Below are positions 34,692-45,910 of a stretch of DNA of 64,000 bases, in pieces (within the stretch, counting starts at the first letter, position 1; each line of letters opens with the position of its first letter). The position numbers were made by a program, and so were the translations under genes. This DNA comes from Sulfitobacter sp. W027 (GTDB lineage: Bacteria; Pseudomonadota; Alphaproteobacteria; Rhodobacterales; Rhodobacteraceae). The stretch spans positions 4,539 to 68,538 of the forward strand of contig NZ_CP083568.1 of NCBI RefSeq assembly GCF_025143985.1. Reading direction: 5' to 3'. The notes under the pieces were generated by a model, which did no database searches, was not told the DNA's origin, and saw nothing but the letters and a program-made list of their open reading frames with translations.

Positions 34692-35693
34692 GTGAAAGTC
34701 ATATTCCATATTGGGATGGGGAAGACGGGCACCAGTTCAATCCAAACGTCCCTGCGCCAGAATGCCGAGCTTCTTCAGGAAAATAATGCCTGCTACCTTG
34801 GCATGTGGTTCGATTTCATTGATCCCGCCTTCAACCGTATTGATGGATTCCACAGGTTTGCACATGAGGAACCTGATGCCCTGCGCGCCCATGCAGAAAC
34901 TTTCGTCGAGGTTCTCGAAAAAAAAGGCAACGCGCTTTACATTCACTCTAACGAGGGAATTTTCGGCTTGGCCGATAGGATGGAACCTTTCTTTTCGGCG
35001 TTGATCGAAAAAGGGGTAGATGTCTCCATCCTTACCTATATGCGCCCTCCGCACGACTGGCTGCCGTCAGCCTTCACCCAGTGGAACATCCGCCACAAGC
35101 AACAAAAAGGCCCCGTGCAAACATTTGCCACACGCGCGCCCACCCTATTGGGGGTCTATGCTGCCGCGCAGATCTGGCACAGGAATTTCCCTAATCACTT
35201 TGAAGCGCGGCTCTACGACAAGGGGATGGACGTTGTATCTGACTTCGCCGGGGTCGTGGGCTTGCCGCTGGTACCTCCTCAGACCCGCAGCTTGGAACGC
35301 AGCTCAGATGCGGAGACAGTCCTGCGTGCTCTGTTCAACGATCGCTTCGAAAGCCCGGTGATGCCGGAGTTGTTCAACAACACGGTTATGCAAGGCCATG
35401 GTGGATTGCCGCGTACGATCGACGAGATGATCGGCCGCACTTTGGACTTTGAAGGTCTCGATGAAATCGTCGCAGACCGGGCCGAACTTTTTGCCTATAT
35501 CAAAGATGAGATTGGTCTGGACCTTCGGGCAGACTCTCCGTCTGGACCGCGCAAAGAGATAGACCGTGAGACCATTCATCGCAAACTCATGGATTACCTT
35601 GTGTTTATCACCCTTGAGCAATCCCTACAGATCAGGAAGCTAAAGAAAGAGGTGGCCGAAATAAAAGTTAACATTGGCGCACCGGATTCCTGA
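34692..35693 (+). CDS. Sulfotransferase-like P-loop protein
   Basis: This 333-residue protein starts with KVIFHIGMGKTGTSSIQTSL, a phosphosulfate-type P-loop, followed by ILTYMRPPHDWLPSAFTQW, which resembles the second (3'-phosphate) motif of sulfotransferases. The C-terminal tail (LEQSLQIRKLKKEVAEIKVN) is a short coiled coil. The start is GTG 34692 with a clear AGGAGG nine bases upstream. It lies between the GT4-RgpF gene and an epimerase gene on the same strand. Transfer of sulfate to a sugar is inferred. Confidence 0.7.
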   Translation: MKVIFHIGMGKTGTSSIQTSLRQNAELLQENNACYLGMWFDFIDPAFNRIDGFHRFAHEEPDALRAHAETFVEVLEKKGNALYIHSNEGIFGLADRMEPFFSALIEKGVDVSILTYMRPPHDWLPSAFTQWNIRHKQQKGPVQTFATRAPTLLGVYAAAQIWHRNFPNHFEARLYDKGMDVVSDFAGVVGLPLVPPQTRSLERSSDAETVLRALFNDRFESPVMPELFNNTVMQGHGGLPRTIDEMIGRTLDFEGLDEIVADRAELFAYIKDEIGLDLRADSPSGPRKEIDRETIHRKLMDYLVFITLEQSLQIRKLKKEVAEIKVNIGAPDS

Positions 35694-35694
35694 T

Positions 35695-36606
35695 ATGCAT
35701 CGCGCGCTTGTCATCGGTGGCGGCGGCTTTATCGGTCAGCATCTCGTGCGGGCTTTGAAAAAGCGGTATGAGGTGGCGGTGCTCGATTTTGCCTCCCCCC
35801 CCGCAAACCAGATGGATGTTGACTGGGTGATGGGATCAATCACCGACAGCACCTTGGTGGCCTCTGCTGTCGATGGCTGCGATTCAGTCGTCTTTCTGGC
35901 CAATGCCTCCCTGCCTGGCTCGTCTCAAGGCGATTTCGAACGCGAGGCCACAGGACATATTGGCGCCACCCTACGCGTGGCAGAAATCTGCAAGGATCAA
36001 GGCGTTAAGAGGTTTCTCTTCGCCTCCTCAGGGGGCACTGTTTATGGCTACGATTCGCCGCCCGGCGGCCTGACTGAACACAGTCCGACTTGGCCTTTAA
36101 ATGGCTACGGTGTCTCTAAGCTCTCAATCGAACATTACCTGCGGTTGATGAACACCCAAGGGCCCATGCGCACCCTATCGCTCAGGCTGTCCAACCCCTA
36201 TGGCGAAGGTCAGCGCGCGCTTCGCGCGCAAGGCGTGGTTGCGGCAGCCATGCAAAATACAATGGCAGGCACGGTTATGCCTATTTGGGGCGATGGAAGT
36301 GTCGAGCGGGACTTTATCCACGTCGAGGACGTCGCCGCAGCATTTCTGTCGGGTCTTTCCTATAACGGAGATGCAAATGTCGTTAATATCGGCTCGGGTA
36401 AGGCCCTTTCGATCAAAGATATCCTAAAACTCACGCGCTATTACACCGGGCGCGACCTCACTGTCGATTTTCAACCCAACCGCCATATTGACGTTCACCG
36501 CAACGTCCTATGTATCGCCCGCGCCCGTGAAGAGTTGGGATGGTCCCCGCAAATCGATATCGACCAAGGAATGGAACGTACCGCCCTATGGTGGCAAGAA
36601 CTCTGA
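35695..36606 (+). CDS. NAD-dependent epimerase/dehydratase, UDP-glucose 4-epimerase-like
   Basis: This 303-residue extended short-chain dehydrogenase has GGGGFIG near residues 8..14 for NAD binding, SSGGTVYG and NGYGVSKLSIEHY with the catalytic Tyr and Lys, then RLSNPYGEGQ and WGDGSVERDFIHVEDVA, a segment typical of the UDP-hexose epimerase branch. ATG 35695 follows the stop of the sulfotransferase gene by one base. It may provide UDP-galactose for the mutase encoded downstream at 36902, but the exact substrate cannot be fixed from sequence alone. Confidence 0.82.
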   Translation: MHRALVIGGGGFIGQHLVRALKKRYEVAVLDFASPPANQMDVDWVMGSITDSTLVASAVDGCDSVVFLANASLPGSSQGDFEREATGHIGATLRVAEICKDQGVKRFLFASSGGTVYGYDSPPGGLTEHSPTWPLNGYGVSKLSIEHYLRLMNTQGPMRTLSLRLSNPYGEGQRALRAQGVVAAAMQNTMAGTVMPIWGDGSVERDFIHVEDVAAAFLSGLSYNGDANVVNIGSGKALSIKDILKLTRYYTGRDLTVDFQPNRHIDVHRNVLCIARAREELGWSPQIDIDQGMERTALWWQEL

Positions 36607-36826
36607 AGTGAAGCAGCGCCATGTCTCACTCCGACATCTACCGGATTTGCATTCCGCGCCAATGGCCGAGGCATCCGAGCAAGGTTTCCCCTTAGCAGCA
36701 CCATGGTACACACGCCTGTGCCCATGCGCCTAATCTCAAACCAGAATCGCCGCTCCGTCCAGAGCCAAGAGCGTTGCGGCAGAAGCCGTCACCTTTAACC
36801 CCCCACTTTTGTGCAATTCTCCATAG

Positions 36827-38017
<1,191 letters not shown>

Positions 38018-38024
38018 CTGGCGG

Positions 38025-38056
38025 ATTCTGCTCTAAAGCTAAGTTTAGAGCAGAAT
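38025..38056. terminator. Hairpin between glf and manC
   Basis: ATTCTGCTCTAAA at 38,025..38,037 and its exact complement at 38,044..38,056 form a 13-bp stem with a six-base loop between two convergent genes. It lacks a long T-run, so a bidirectional terminator role is likely but not certain. Confidence 0.65.
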
Positions 38057-38062
38057 TAGGTC

Positions 38063-39517
38063 CTACCCCTTAGCACCTTGGCCACGGGCATAGACGTCCT
38101 CATAGCGGATAATGTCGTCCTCACCCAAGTAGCTGCCGGTCTGCACCTCAATCAGCACCATTGGCATCTTGCCGGGGTTCTCCATCCGGTGGACCGCTCC
38201 GAGTGGCACATAGACCGACTGGTTTTCCGAGATCAGCTTCACCTCGTCATCAACAGTGACCTGTGCGGTGCCCTCGACGACAATCCAATGTTCGGCGCGG
38301 TGATGGTGGCTTTGCAGAGACAAAGCCGCGCCGGGATGCACGACGATGCGTTTGACCTGAAACCGATTGCCGACGACAAGGCTCTCGAACCAGCCCCATG
38401 GACGATAGTCGCGCGGCAATGTGTCGGCCTGTGCCATACCTTGGGCCTTGAGCATGCTGACTGCCTGCTTGACCCCTTGAGTATGGTCACGATGGGCGAC
38501 GAGCACCGCGTCGGGCATGGCGATCGCGATAATATCTTCCAGACCAATGCCCACCAGTTGCTGCCGCGGGTCCTCGGCCCGCAGTAATGTGTTGTGGCAC
38601 TCGAGAGCGGTGGCTCCTGGTGTGGTCACAACGCCCTGCGCGTCTTTTTCCCCATCGCGCCAAACAGCTTCCCAACTGCCCAGATCGGACCAGTCTCCGC
38701 TGTAGGGCACGACGCTGAGGTTGTCGACCTTCTCCATGATTGCGTAGTCGATGGAATCGTCTTCCAGTGTGGCCCAGGGATCGGGGGCCAGACGTGTGAA
38801 ATGCAGGTCCTGATCGGCCTGTGCCACGGCTTGTCGCGTCGTCTCTAGCATCTGCGGGGCATGTTTCTCGAAGGCTGTGATCAGCGCGCGGGTGGTGAAC
38901 AAAAATATGCCCGCGTTCCACAGATGCTTGCCTCCCTCCATCAGGGTCTGCGCCGTGGCCGCATCGGGTTTTTCGACAAAGCCCTCCAGCGGTTGGGCCT
39001 CAGGCGCAAAATCCGCCTCCAGTTCCTGAGACAGGGCCAGCCAGCCATAGCCCGTCTCGGGGCGCGTGGGACGGATCCCAAAAGTTACCAGTCGCCCCGC
39101 CTGCGCGGTGGGCACAGCGGCGGCGATCGCATCGCGGAACCGTTGGGCGTCTTCGATGACATGGTCGGACGGTGCCACCAGCATCAGCGTATCGGCACCG
39201 TCGTTCTGGGCCTCAAGCGCCAACGCGCCCGCCAAAACCGCAGGAGCGGTATTGCGCGCCTCGGGCTCGATCAGCGTGGTCAAGGCCGCTTTCTCTATCG
39301 CGGCCAGTTGCTCGGTCACGACAAAACGGTAATCGGCACCGGTGACAATCAGCGGCGCACCGAAGCCAGCCCCTGAAAGGCGCAACACAGAAGCCTGAAA
39401 CAGGCTCGTGTCGCCGGTGAACTTCGCGAACTGCTTGGGGTAGCTTTTGCGCGACAGGGGCCACAAACGGGTTCCTGCTCCTCCGCACAGTAGCAGCGGG
39501 TATATCATGTCGGTCAT
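38063..39517 (-). CDS. manC: Mannose-1-phosphate guanylyltransferase / mannose-6-phosphate isomerase
   Basis: This is a bifunctional type II enzyme that makes GDP-mannose. The 484-residue protein has the pyrophosphorylase signature LLCGGAGTRLWPLSRKSYPK at about residues 9..28, VAPSDHVI, the FVEKPD motif and WNAGIFLF. A C-terminal cupin isomerase domain follows (RPWGWFESLVVG, HHHRAEHWIVVEGTAQVTVD, VPLGAVHRMENPG). ATG 39517 has GAAAGG nearby. GDP-mannose, or a sugar derived from it such as fucose, is therefore likely to be in the product. Confidence 0.95.
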   Translation of the reverse strand: MTDMIYPLLLCGGAGTRLWPLSRKSYPKQFAKFTGDTSLFQASVLRLSGAGFGAPLIVTGADYRFVVTEQLAAIEKAALTTLIEPEARNTAPAVLAGALALEAQNDGADTLMLVAPSDHVIEDAQRFRDAIAAAVPTAQAGRLVTFGIRPTRPETGYGWLALSQELEADFAPEAQPLEGFVEKPDAATAQTLMEGGKHLWNAGIFLFTTRALITAFEKHAPQMLETTRQAVAQADQDLHFTRLAPDPWATLEDDSIDYAIMEKVDNLSVVPYSGDWSDLGSWEAVWRDGEKDAQGVVTTPGATALECHNTLLRAEDPRQQLVGIGLEDIIAIAMPDAVLVAHRDHTQGVKQAVSMLKAQGMAQADTLPRDYRPWGWFESLVVGNRFQVKRIVVHPGAALSLQSHHHRAEHWIVVEGTAQVTVDDEVKLISENQSVYVPLGAVHRMENPGKMPMVLIEVQTGSYLGEDDIIRYEDVYARGQGAKG

Positions 39518-39697
39518 ACGAACCTTTCATATGGTGCGTAATAATTGAAAGAGTATCAAAATATAACCTTGGGTATCCTCCACACAGGCCGTGTTCAAGT
39601 TGTATTGCCGTGGGTTGGCGGCAGGAACCTCTTGGAATTGCACAGGATGCTCTCGTGAGATAGATACGGCCACACCAGATCAGAGCAGGATACCCGC

Positions 39698-42600
39698 ATG
39701 CCGTTGCTTCTTCATGCCGTCATCATAAGCTGGGAAGGATACGGCGAAAAGGCGCGCGATATCGCGCAGGCCTTGGAGGGATCAGTCGATCGGCTGACGG
39801 TAATTTACTCGAACAAGGACAATCGCCCCGAAACGGGCCCTGGCACCTGGGTCCAAGTCCCGCAAAGCTGGTATTACGGTGCCAAGTTCCGCGCCGCGCT
39901 TGACATGATTGGCGCTGACGAAATCATGCTGCAAGTCCATGCGGACGCGCATAGTGAAGACTGGGCGGCACTGGCGCTAAGGTGCGCAGCGTGCTTCGAT
40001 GCACGCGACGACCTCGGGATATGGACACCCGATATCACTTGGACGCCCTGGCCCTCGGAGGTGGTTGGACGGGGGGTGATTAGTGGCACCACTCTGCTGA
40101 GGGTCGCCCAGACCGATGGCATCGTCTGGGCCCTACATCCTGCGCTCTATCCTGCATTGCGCGCGCTGGATTACAGCGGCAATAATCTGGGTTGGGGGAT
40201 CGATTGGGTGGCACTATATGATAGCATGCAAAAAGAAAGATTGGTGGTTCGCGACCTGTCTCAAGCCGTCAGTCACCCACGCAGCCGCGGCTATCACAAC
40301 GCTGAAGCCGCCCAGCACATGAAGAACTTTCTCGGCCAACTTCCCGCATCCGATCAGCGTGAGATCATGCGCTTGCATGCCGATCTGGAGACACGCAAAA
40401 ATGCCATGGTCCCCGACTATCACGTTTCAATCGCGCCATTTGACCACGCCCTCATTCCCTCGGAGACAGCTTTCATGCCATCATTCTTTTCCGCATCCCA
40501 TTCTGCTGCGAAAATTGCCGAGGTTTTCGTTGTAGGCGGCAATGTCTATGTGAAAGCGGCTGGCAAAAACATTGAGGCAGACCTTGCCATCGACGTTGGG
40601 GGGCGGCAGTTCCCGCTTAAGCAGATGGAGGATAAGCCACCTCTCTCCCATATCACTCAAAACTTTCCATTGGTCGCACAGAAAAGCACCACCACCTACC
40701 AACAGCTTGATGATCTGGGTGAATGGCAGATGGACGGGTGGCACACCCTCCGCGTCATTCCCGATTTCAAATCACGCACCCAGAAAATCGACCTCGGTGG
40801 TGAGCTGGTCATTGAGCCTCAGGATGGGCCGCGCGTATTTCTGGCCAATCTGGCCCAGCATAGGGCCAAGGGAGATCTGATCGTCCGACTTCGCAATGGT
40901 GATGGCCATGTCTTGCACGAACTGCGCTGCTCCTTCGGCAGCGGTCATGTAGGGGGAACAGACCCTGATCTGTACCAGCCGGTGGAACTCCCCCTGCCTC
41001 AAAGCGACCGGACGCTGCATCTAAGCCTCCACCTCGATAGCCGCGACTCCGCGGCGACCACACAAGATGCCCCGGCCGTCTTTTTCATCGCGCGTCCGCG
41101 CTTGCGCGCCGCCGGCACGACTGGCATGTCGGCCCTGGTGGCCAATGCCACGCACGCCGAAACCCCCGTGCCGGGGGCCAGATGGTACCGCGCCACCATC
41201 GACACGGTCTCCCAGGGCCGTGGCACGGAGATCGCACTGGCATCAGGCAAGGAGCGCCACACGCTGATGTCCCTGCAGCCGCTGTCTCTGTCCCTGCGCA
41301 ACGATTGGGGGCATGTCCTGGACTTCAATTCCGATCAGACCCTGCCTGCCACCGTCTGGCTGAACGGAGCACCTGGCTTCGCGATCCACCTCAAACAGGG
41401 CCACAATAGCCTGCGCTTTCCGGCGGAATACCTAACCGGGCAACATACGCTGCTCGATATACGCGATGCCTCCGGCAGCGTTAGTCTCTGGCGCAACTGG
41501 TTCCTGCCGCGCCGCCAGACCACAACGCTTGATACGCTGATTGCAGAAACGAAAGGCCCCTACCCCAGCGATCTCTTCCCCCAGTCGCCACAGCGCTTCA
41601 GCGCGCTGCGCAACCACCTTGCCGATGGCACGGACCCCGAACTGCTGCCCCAACTCAGCATTGCCATTGAGGCATTGGAGGCGGGCCATGAGAACCTCAA
41701 GCGCAAGCCGCTCGTCTTTCCTCAGGTGGAAGCCCCCGATGTCTCGGTCGTCATTCCCGCCCACAACAAGGTTAACGTAACCTATGCCTGCCTCGCCGCG
41801 CTGCTGCTGGCATGGAACAAGGCCAGCTTTGAGGTGATCCTGGTCGATGATGCCTCCACGGATGAAACCGCAGAGATCGAGAATTTGGTCAGCGGCATTA
41901 CTGTAATCCACAACGAAGAAGCCCAGCGGTTCATCCGGGCCTGCAATGCGGGGGCCGCCCGCGCACGTGGGAAGTACGTGGTGCTGCTCAACAATGACAC
42001 CGAGCCTACGACAGGCTGGCTCGACGCGCTCATCGACGCGTTTCATCGTTTTCCCAATGTGGGCCTTGTCGGCTCCAAGCTGCTCTATCCCGACGGGACA
42101 TTGCAGGATGCGGGCGGCATCATTTGGAATTCGGGTGATCCGTGGAACTACGGAAACCGTCAGAACCCACATGACCCTCGTTTCTCCTATGCCCGCCAGG
42201 CAGATTATCTGTCGGGTGCCGCGATGATGACCACCAAAACCATCTGGGACGAGGTTGATGGCCTCAGCAGCTATCTGGAGCCGATGTATTTCGAGGATAC
42301 CGATTTCGCCTTCAAGGTTCGCGATGCGGGCTATACGACCTGGTATGTGCCTTCCTCAGTCGTCTACCACTACGAGGGAATGACCAGCGGGACCGATACA
42401 TCCAAAGGCTACAAACGCTATCAGGAAGTCAACCGGCCCAAGTTCAAACGCAAATGGGCCCGGGCGTTCAGCAATTTTTCTAAGACCGGCACAGCACCCG
42501 ATCTGGAAAAGGACCGTGGCATCATCGGCCGGGTGTTGTTCGTCGATTCCACAACCCCGATGCCTGATCAAAGCGCGGGCAGCTACGCTGCGGTCCAGGA

Positions 42601-43642
42601 AATCAAGCTGGTCCAGTCACTGGGGTACAAGGTAACGTTCATCGCGGAAAACGTTGCCTATATGGCAAAGTACACCACCGAATTGGAGAAAATGGGGGTC
42701 GAGGTGATCACCGCGCCTTTCTACGTTAGCATAAATGAATTCTTAGATGCCCGCGGCGCAGAATTCGATGCTTTCTACATCACCCGCTACCATGTGGTGA
42801 ACGATACGGCTCCCAAGATCCGCGCGGTCAATCCGCAGGCGCGCATCATCATGAACAATGCCGATTTACACTACCTCCGATTGCTGCGCCGCGCGATCGC
42901 GGAGAAGGACGAGACCCAAAAAGAAGCCGCACGTCAGGTCCGGGAAGAAGAATTCGCCGCGATGCGTAGCGTTGATGTGATGCTGTCCTATAACGACCGT
43001 GAACAAGCGGTGATTGAGGCCCAGTCCGAAGGGGACGTTAACGTGATGACCTGCCCTTGGGTACTGGAATGTCCTGAGACCGTGCCTCCGCGCGCCGGGC
43101 GCGAAGGCGTGTCTTTCCTTGGGGGGTTCCAACACCAGCCCAATGTTGAGGGCGTACAGTGGTTCGCCCGGAACGTCATGGACCGGCTGGAGCAAAAAGG
43201 CTCCAACCTGGTGCTGACGCTTTATGGCTCGCGCATGAAGGACGATGTCAAAAGCCTCGCTAGCCCACTAGTCAAACCCGTGGGCTTCATCGAAGACCTA
43301 TCGGATGCCTATGACCGACATCTGATCTTTGTCGCTCCCCTGCTGTCGGGTGCCGGGATCAAGGGCAAGGTGCTTAGCGCGCTCGCCAGCGGCATTCCTT
43401 GCATCCTTAGCCCCGTGGCGGCTGAGGGTATCGGGTTGCGCGACGGCCGCGACTGTCTGATTGCGGACAAGCCCGAAGACTGGATTGCAGCGCTGGAACG
43501 GCTGAGCGCAGATGAAACCCTGTGGCAGACCCTGTCCGACAATGGCCATGACCTCGCCTGCACGAAGTTCTCCTTTGAGAACGGCCGTAAGCTGATGCGC
43601 GCAGCCTTCGAAAGCGCAGATCTGTTCGGCCAGTTCGACTGA
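39698..43642 (+). CDS. Large GT2-GT4 fusion glycosyltransferase
   Basis: The protein has 1,314 residues. The first 220 (LLLHAVIISWEGYGEKA, EIMLQVHADAH, NNLGWGIDW) look like a divergent GT-A-type domain. Residues about 220..670 are beta-rich and unrecognised. A clear GT2 domain, rhamnosyltransferase-like, lies at about 680..910 (VSVVIPAHNKVN, VDDASTDET, LLNNDTEP, FEDTDFAFKVRDAGY). A GT4-type GT-B domain follows from about 940 to the end (LFVDSTTPMPDQSAGS, SFLGGFQHQPN, PLLSGAGIKGKVLSALASG). The ATG at 39698 has AGGA seven bases upstream. Two or three transfer activities in one chain suggest one enzyme per linkage block. No membrane segment is evident. Confidence 0.87.
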   Translation: MPLLLHAVIISWEGYGEKARDIAQALEGSVDRLTVIYSNKDNRPETGPGTWVQVPQSWYYGAKFRAALDMIGADEIMLQVHADAHSEDWAALALRCAACFDARDDLGIWTPDITWTPWPSEVVGRGVISGTTLLRVAQTDGIVWALHPALYPALRALDYSGNNLGWGIDWVALYDSMQKERLVVRDLSQAVSHPRSRGYHNAEAAQHMKNFLGQLPASDQREIMRLHADLETRKNAMVPDYHVSIAPFDHALIPSETAFMPSFFSASHSAAKIAEVFVVGGNVYVKAAGKNIEADLAIDVGGRQFPLKQMEDKPPLSHITQNFPLVAQKSTTTYQQLDDLGEWQMDGWHTLRVIPDFKSRTQKIDLGGELVIEPQDGPRVFLANLAQHRAKGDLIVRLRNGDGHVLHELRCSFGSGHVGGTDPDLYQPVELPLPQSDRTLHLSLHLDSRDSAATTQDAPAVFFIARPRLRAAGTTGMSALVANATHAETPVPGARWYRATIDTVSQGRGTEIALASGKERHTLMSLQPLSLSLRNDWGHVLDFNSDQTLPATVWLNGAPGFAIHLKQGHNSLRFPAEYLTGQHTLLDIRDASGSVSLWRNWFLPRRQTTTLDTLIAETKGPYPSDLFPQSPQRFSALRNHLADGTDPELLPQLSIAIEALEAGHENLKRKPLVFPQVEAPDVSVVIPAHNKVNVTYACLAALLLAWNKASFEVILVDDASTDETAEIENLVSGITVIHNEEAQRFIRACNAGAARARGKYVVLLNNDTEPTTGWLDALIDAFHRFPNVGLVGSKLLYPDGTLQDAGGIIWNSGDPWNYGNRQNPHDPRFSYARQADYLSGAAMMTTKTIWDEVDGLSSYLEPMYFEDTDFAFKVRDAGYTTWYVPSSVVYHYEGMTSGTDTSKGYKRYQEVNRPKFKRKWARAFSNFSKTGTAPDLEKDRGIIGRVLFVDSTTPMPDQSAGSYAAVQEIKLVQSLGYKVTFIAENVAYMAKYTTELEKMGVEVITAPFYVSINEFLDARGAEFDAFYITRYHVVNDTAPKIRAVNPQARIIMNNADLHYLRLLRRAIAEKDETQKEAARQVREEEFAAMRSVDVMLSYNDREQAVIEAQSEGDVNVMTCPWVLECPETVPPRAGREGVSFLGGFQHQPNVEGVQWFARNVMDRLEQKGSNLVLTLYGSRMKDDVKSLASPLVKPVGFIEDLSDAYDRHLIFVAPLLSGAGIKGKVLSALASGIPCILSPVAAEGIGLRDGRDCLIADKPEDWIAALERLSADETLWQTLSDNGHDLACTKFSFENGRKLMRAAFESADLFGQFD

Positions 43643-43730
43643 CACGCGCCCCACCGGCGCGGCCTGAAGGCTGCGGAAATTGCAGCCCCCTGGGCAAGAA
43701 TGCTTTCGTAGCAGTGTATAAACTGACAAA

Positions 43731-44537
43731 ATGCCTTTCTTTAATGGCATCCATAAAACCACCATATCGATCCCGAGCCGATGGCCTGCCAGGTCGACCA
43801 AAACAAAGGGCGCTCCTCTCGTGTCATCTTCACCTCGTACCGTCCTGCTGCACTACCACCTGTTCAAGAATGCGGGCACCTCCCTTGACGCGATCTTGAA
43901 AGGACATTTTCAAGACCGCTGGCTGACGCAAGAATTCGCCCCCAAGGGCGGCAACAACACACCCTTGGTGCAGGACTGGATCCGCGCCACCCCCCAAGGG
44001 GTCGCCTATTCCACCCACACCGCCATTGGCCCATTGCCGCAGGTTGACGGCGTAAAAATCATACCGCTGATCCTGCTGCGAGATCCTGTTAAAAGAGTGA
44101 TCTCCGCCTACAAGTTCGAGCGCCAGCAGCAGGTCGATAACTGGGGGGCAAATCTAGCCAAGACTGCGGACCTAGAAGGCTATATCAAAGCCCGCCTTGC
44201 TGTTGGCAACGACCGCCAGTGTCGCAATTTCCAGACCAGCCGCCTTGCCTCACTACAAGGCGGCGATGCTCCGGAACTGGACCGTGCAATCGCCGGGCTG
44301 AAGAAGATTCATGCTGAAGGCCTGGTCGGGCTGGTGTCGGATTTCACCGGCTTCATCGACAGGCTCAATACTCTGGTGCAGAAATTTCACCCCTCGTTCA
44401 ACGGTGAGGTCGTGCGCTCTAATGTCACCGGCAAAGATAGTGCCCCGGACCCGGAAGTGATCAAACTGCTCACCCAATCCAACCTCGACGATGCACGGGT
44501 GCTGGCCCATGCAGAAACTCTGTTGAACAGGGATTAG
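43731..44537 (+). CDS. Sulfotransferase 2-family protein
   Basis: The core begins at TVLLHYHLFKNAGTSLDAIL, the P-loop type used by Golgi-type carbohydrate sulfotransferases and their bacterial relatives. It continues with LILLRDPVKRVISAYKF, the second nucleotide-binding motif. In the 268-residue frame the first 30 residues look unlike the family, so translation may begin at GTG 43821, which has AAAGG 11 bases upstream. It is the fourth sulfotransferase-like gene and lies directly after the GT2-GT4 fusion. Confidence 0.75.
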   Translation: MPFFNGIHKTTISIPSRWPARSTKTKGAPLVSSSPRTVLLHYHLFKNAGTSLDAILKGHFQDRWLTQEFAPKGGNNTPLVQDWIRATPQGVAYSTHTAIGPLPQVDGVKIIPLILLRDPVKRVISAYKFERQQQVDNWGANLAKTADLEGYIKARLAVGNDRQCRNFQTSRLASLQGGDAPELDRAIAGLKKIHAEGLVGLVSDFTGFIDRLNTLVQKFHPSFNGEVVRSNVTGKDSAPDPEVIKLLTQSNLDDARVLAHAETLLNRD

Positions 44538-44673
44538 GCTAACGAATTATCTGCAAAAAGTGGGGCGAGCATCTCACGAAAATACAGCTCACCCCAAATT
44601 GCCCGGCTAACCCATAGAGTTAAATAGATGGAAAAATCCTGGTCAAAATAGAACCCGACTGGAAGACTTTAAA

Positions 44674-45882
44674 ATGAATGAAGAAACTTCACTGAGCTTC
44701 AAACCTATTGAGATTTTTCCCCACCGATCCGAACCCTTTTCAAAACAAAAAAACGACTCAATATACCTCTTTGAAGAAATGGAGGCCTATTCGTTCAACG
44801 CGTTTGGCAAATTCGGCGTTCCGAACATTCCATACATACTTCACCTCAATAATTGCACCCTCTATCCTCAGGGGTTCGCTGGGCGAACAGAAGAAGATTC
44901 AGGTACCCCATTGCCCCGCCCATGGAAAAAACGCCGTGGGAGACTTCTTGTTAGTGAAAACAATGAGTTTTTTCACGACAGTTTCTTCGAAGCATTTCTC
45001 GCCACGCCCAAGATTGAGTTTAATGTTTCACGGCAGTGGTTCGCAAAATTGAATACCCCGACCGAAGTCATTGATGGTGATTGCGTTCTTTTGGAAAGGG
45101 CAACCAAGCATTTTGGCCACATGTTGCTTGAGACGCCTTCAAGACACTGGCCAGATGTTATTGAAGGCTTGAAGGATGAATATCGAAAGATGCAGTTTGT
45201 GGCAGTTAGTACACATTCACTAAATGCGTCTTATGAACATTGGCCTCGGTATTTAAAGGATTTTTTGAATGCGCTCGAAGTTAACTTTGAGGATATAAAA
45301 ATTGTTTCCAAGCCTGCAATAATTAGGTCTCTTTTCATCCCTAGCCGAATAACCGTACACGCACATCAAGGCGTGAACCATTTATATTTCGATGTTATGC
45401 GGCGTGCCTCGGCAAACCTGGCTAAGAACGCCCAATGTGAAAAAGGCTTGCCAAAAAAGGTCTACTTGACCAGATCTGGGAGCAATGTCTCCAATCGATC
45501 TGTACAAAATGAATACCTAATTGAGAATGAGTTTTTGTCACGCGGCTTTGAAATTATCCGCCCAGAAGAATTGAGCCTAGAGCAACAGGCTATTCTCATT
45601 AATCAGGCGACTGAAATTGCAGGTATCTCTGGCTCCCAGCTTCATCTTTCAATGTTCAGGAGCCACCCCGGATTGAAAGTTTTTCGCATAGCTCCGGATT
45701 GGCACAACCCGCCATGGGATCAGCGAGCTGAGAAATTTACCATGGCGAAAGTGACCACATCGATAATTAAAACGGAAATGATGAGCAGTGAAAAGCCGCA
45801 AACATGGTCGTTGTCCAATACTCATCTATCCAACCTTTCTAAGGATATAGATGAATGGCTTGCTGGTCCCGCGATAAACTGA
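44674..45882 (+). CDS. GT61-family (DUF563) glycosyltransferase
   Basis: The 402-residue protein matches the GT61 pattern. It has FGHMLLETPSRHW, then VYLTRSGSNVSNRSVQNEYL with the NE motif, GFEIIRPEELSLEQQAILI and EIAGISGSQLHLSMF near the C-terminus. Most such enzymes transfer pentoses or hexosamines; the donor is unknown here. ATG 44674 has GGAAG upstream. It is clearly more AT-rich than its neighbours and uses different codons (AAA, TTT, ATA), so it was probably acquired separately. Confidence 0.78.
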   Translation: MNEETSLSFKPIEIFPHRSEPFSKQKNDSIYLFEEMEAYSFNAFGKFGVPNIPYILHLNNCTLYPQGFAGRTEEDSGTPLPRPWKKRRGRLLVSENNEFFHDSFFEAFLATPKIEFNVSRQWFAKLNTPTEVIDGDCVLLERATKHFGHMLLETPSRHWPDVIEGLKDEYRKMQFVAVSTHSLNASYEHWPRYLKDFLNALEVNFEDIKIVSKPAIIRSLFIPSRITVHAHQGVNHLYFDVMRRASANLAKNAQCEKGLPKKVYLTRSGSNVSNRSVQNEYLIENEFLSRGFEIIRPEELSLEQQAILINQATEIAGISGSQLHLSMFRSHPGLKVFRIAPDWHNPPWDQRAEKFTMAKVTTSIIKTEMMSSEKPQTWSLSNTHLSNLSKDIDEWLAGPAIN

Positions 45883-45910
45883 CAAAACCTCCGCAAGAGG
45901 GGAATGTCTG

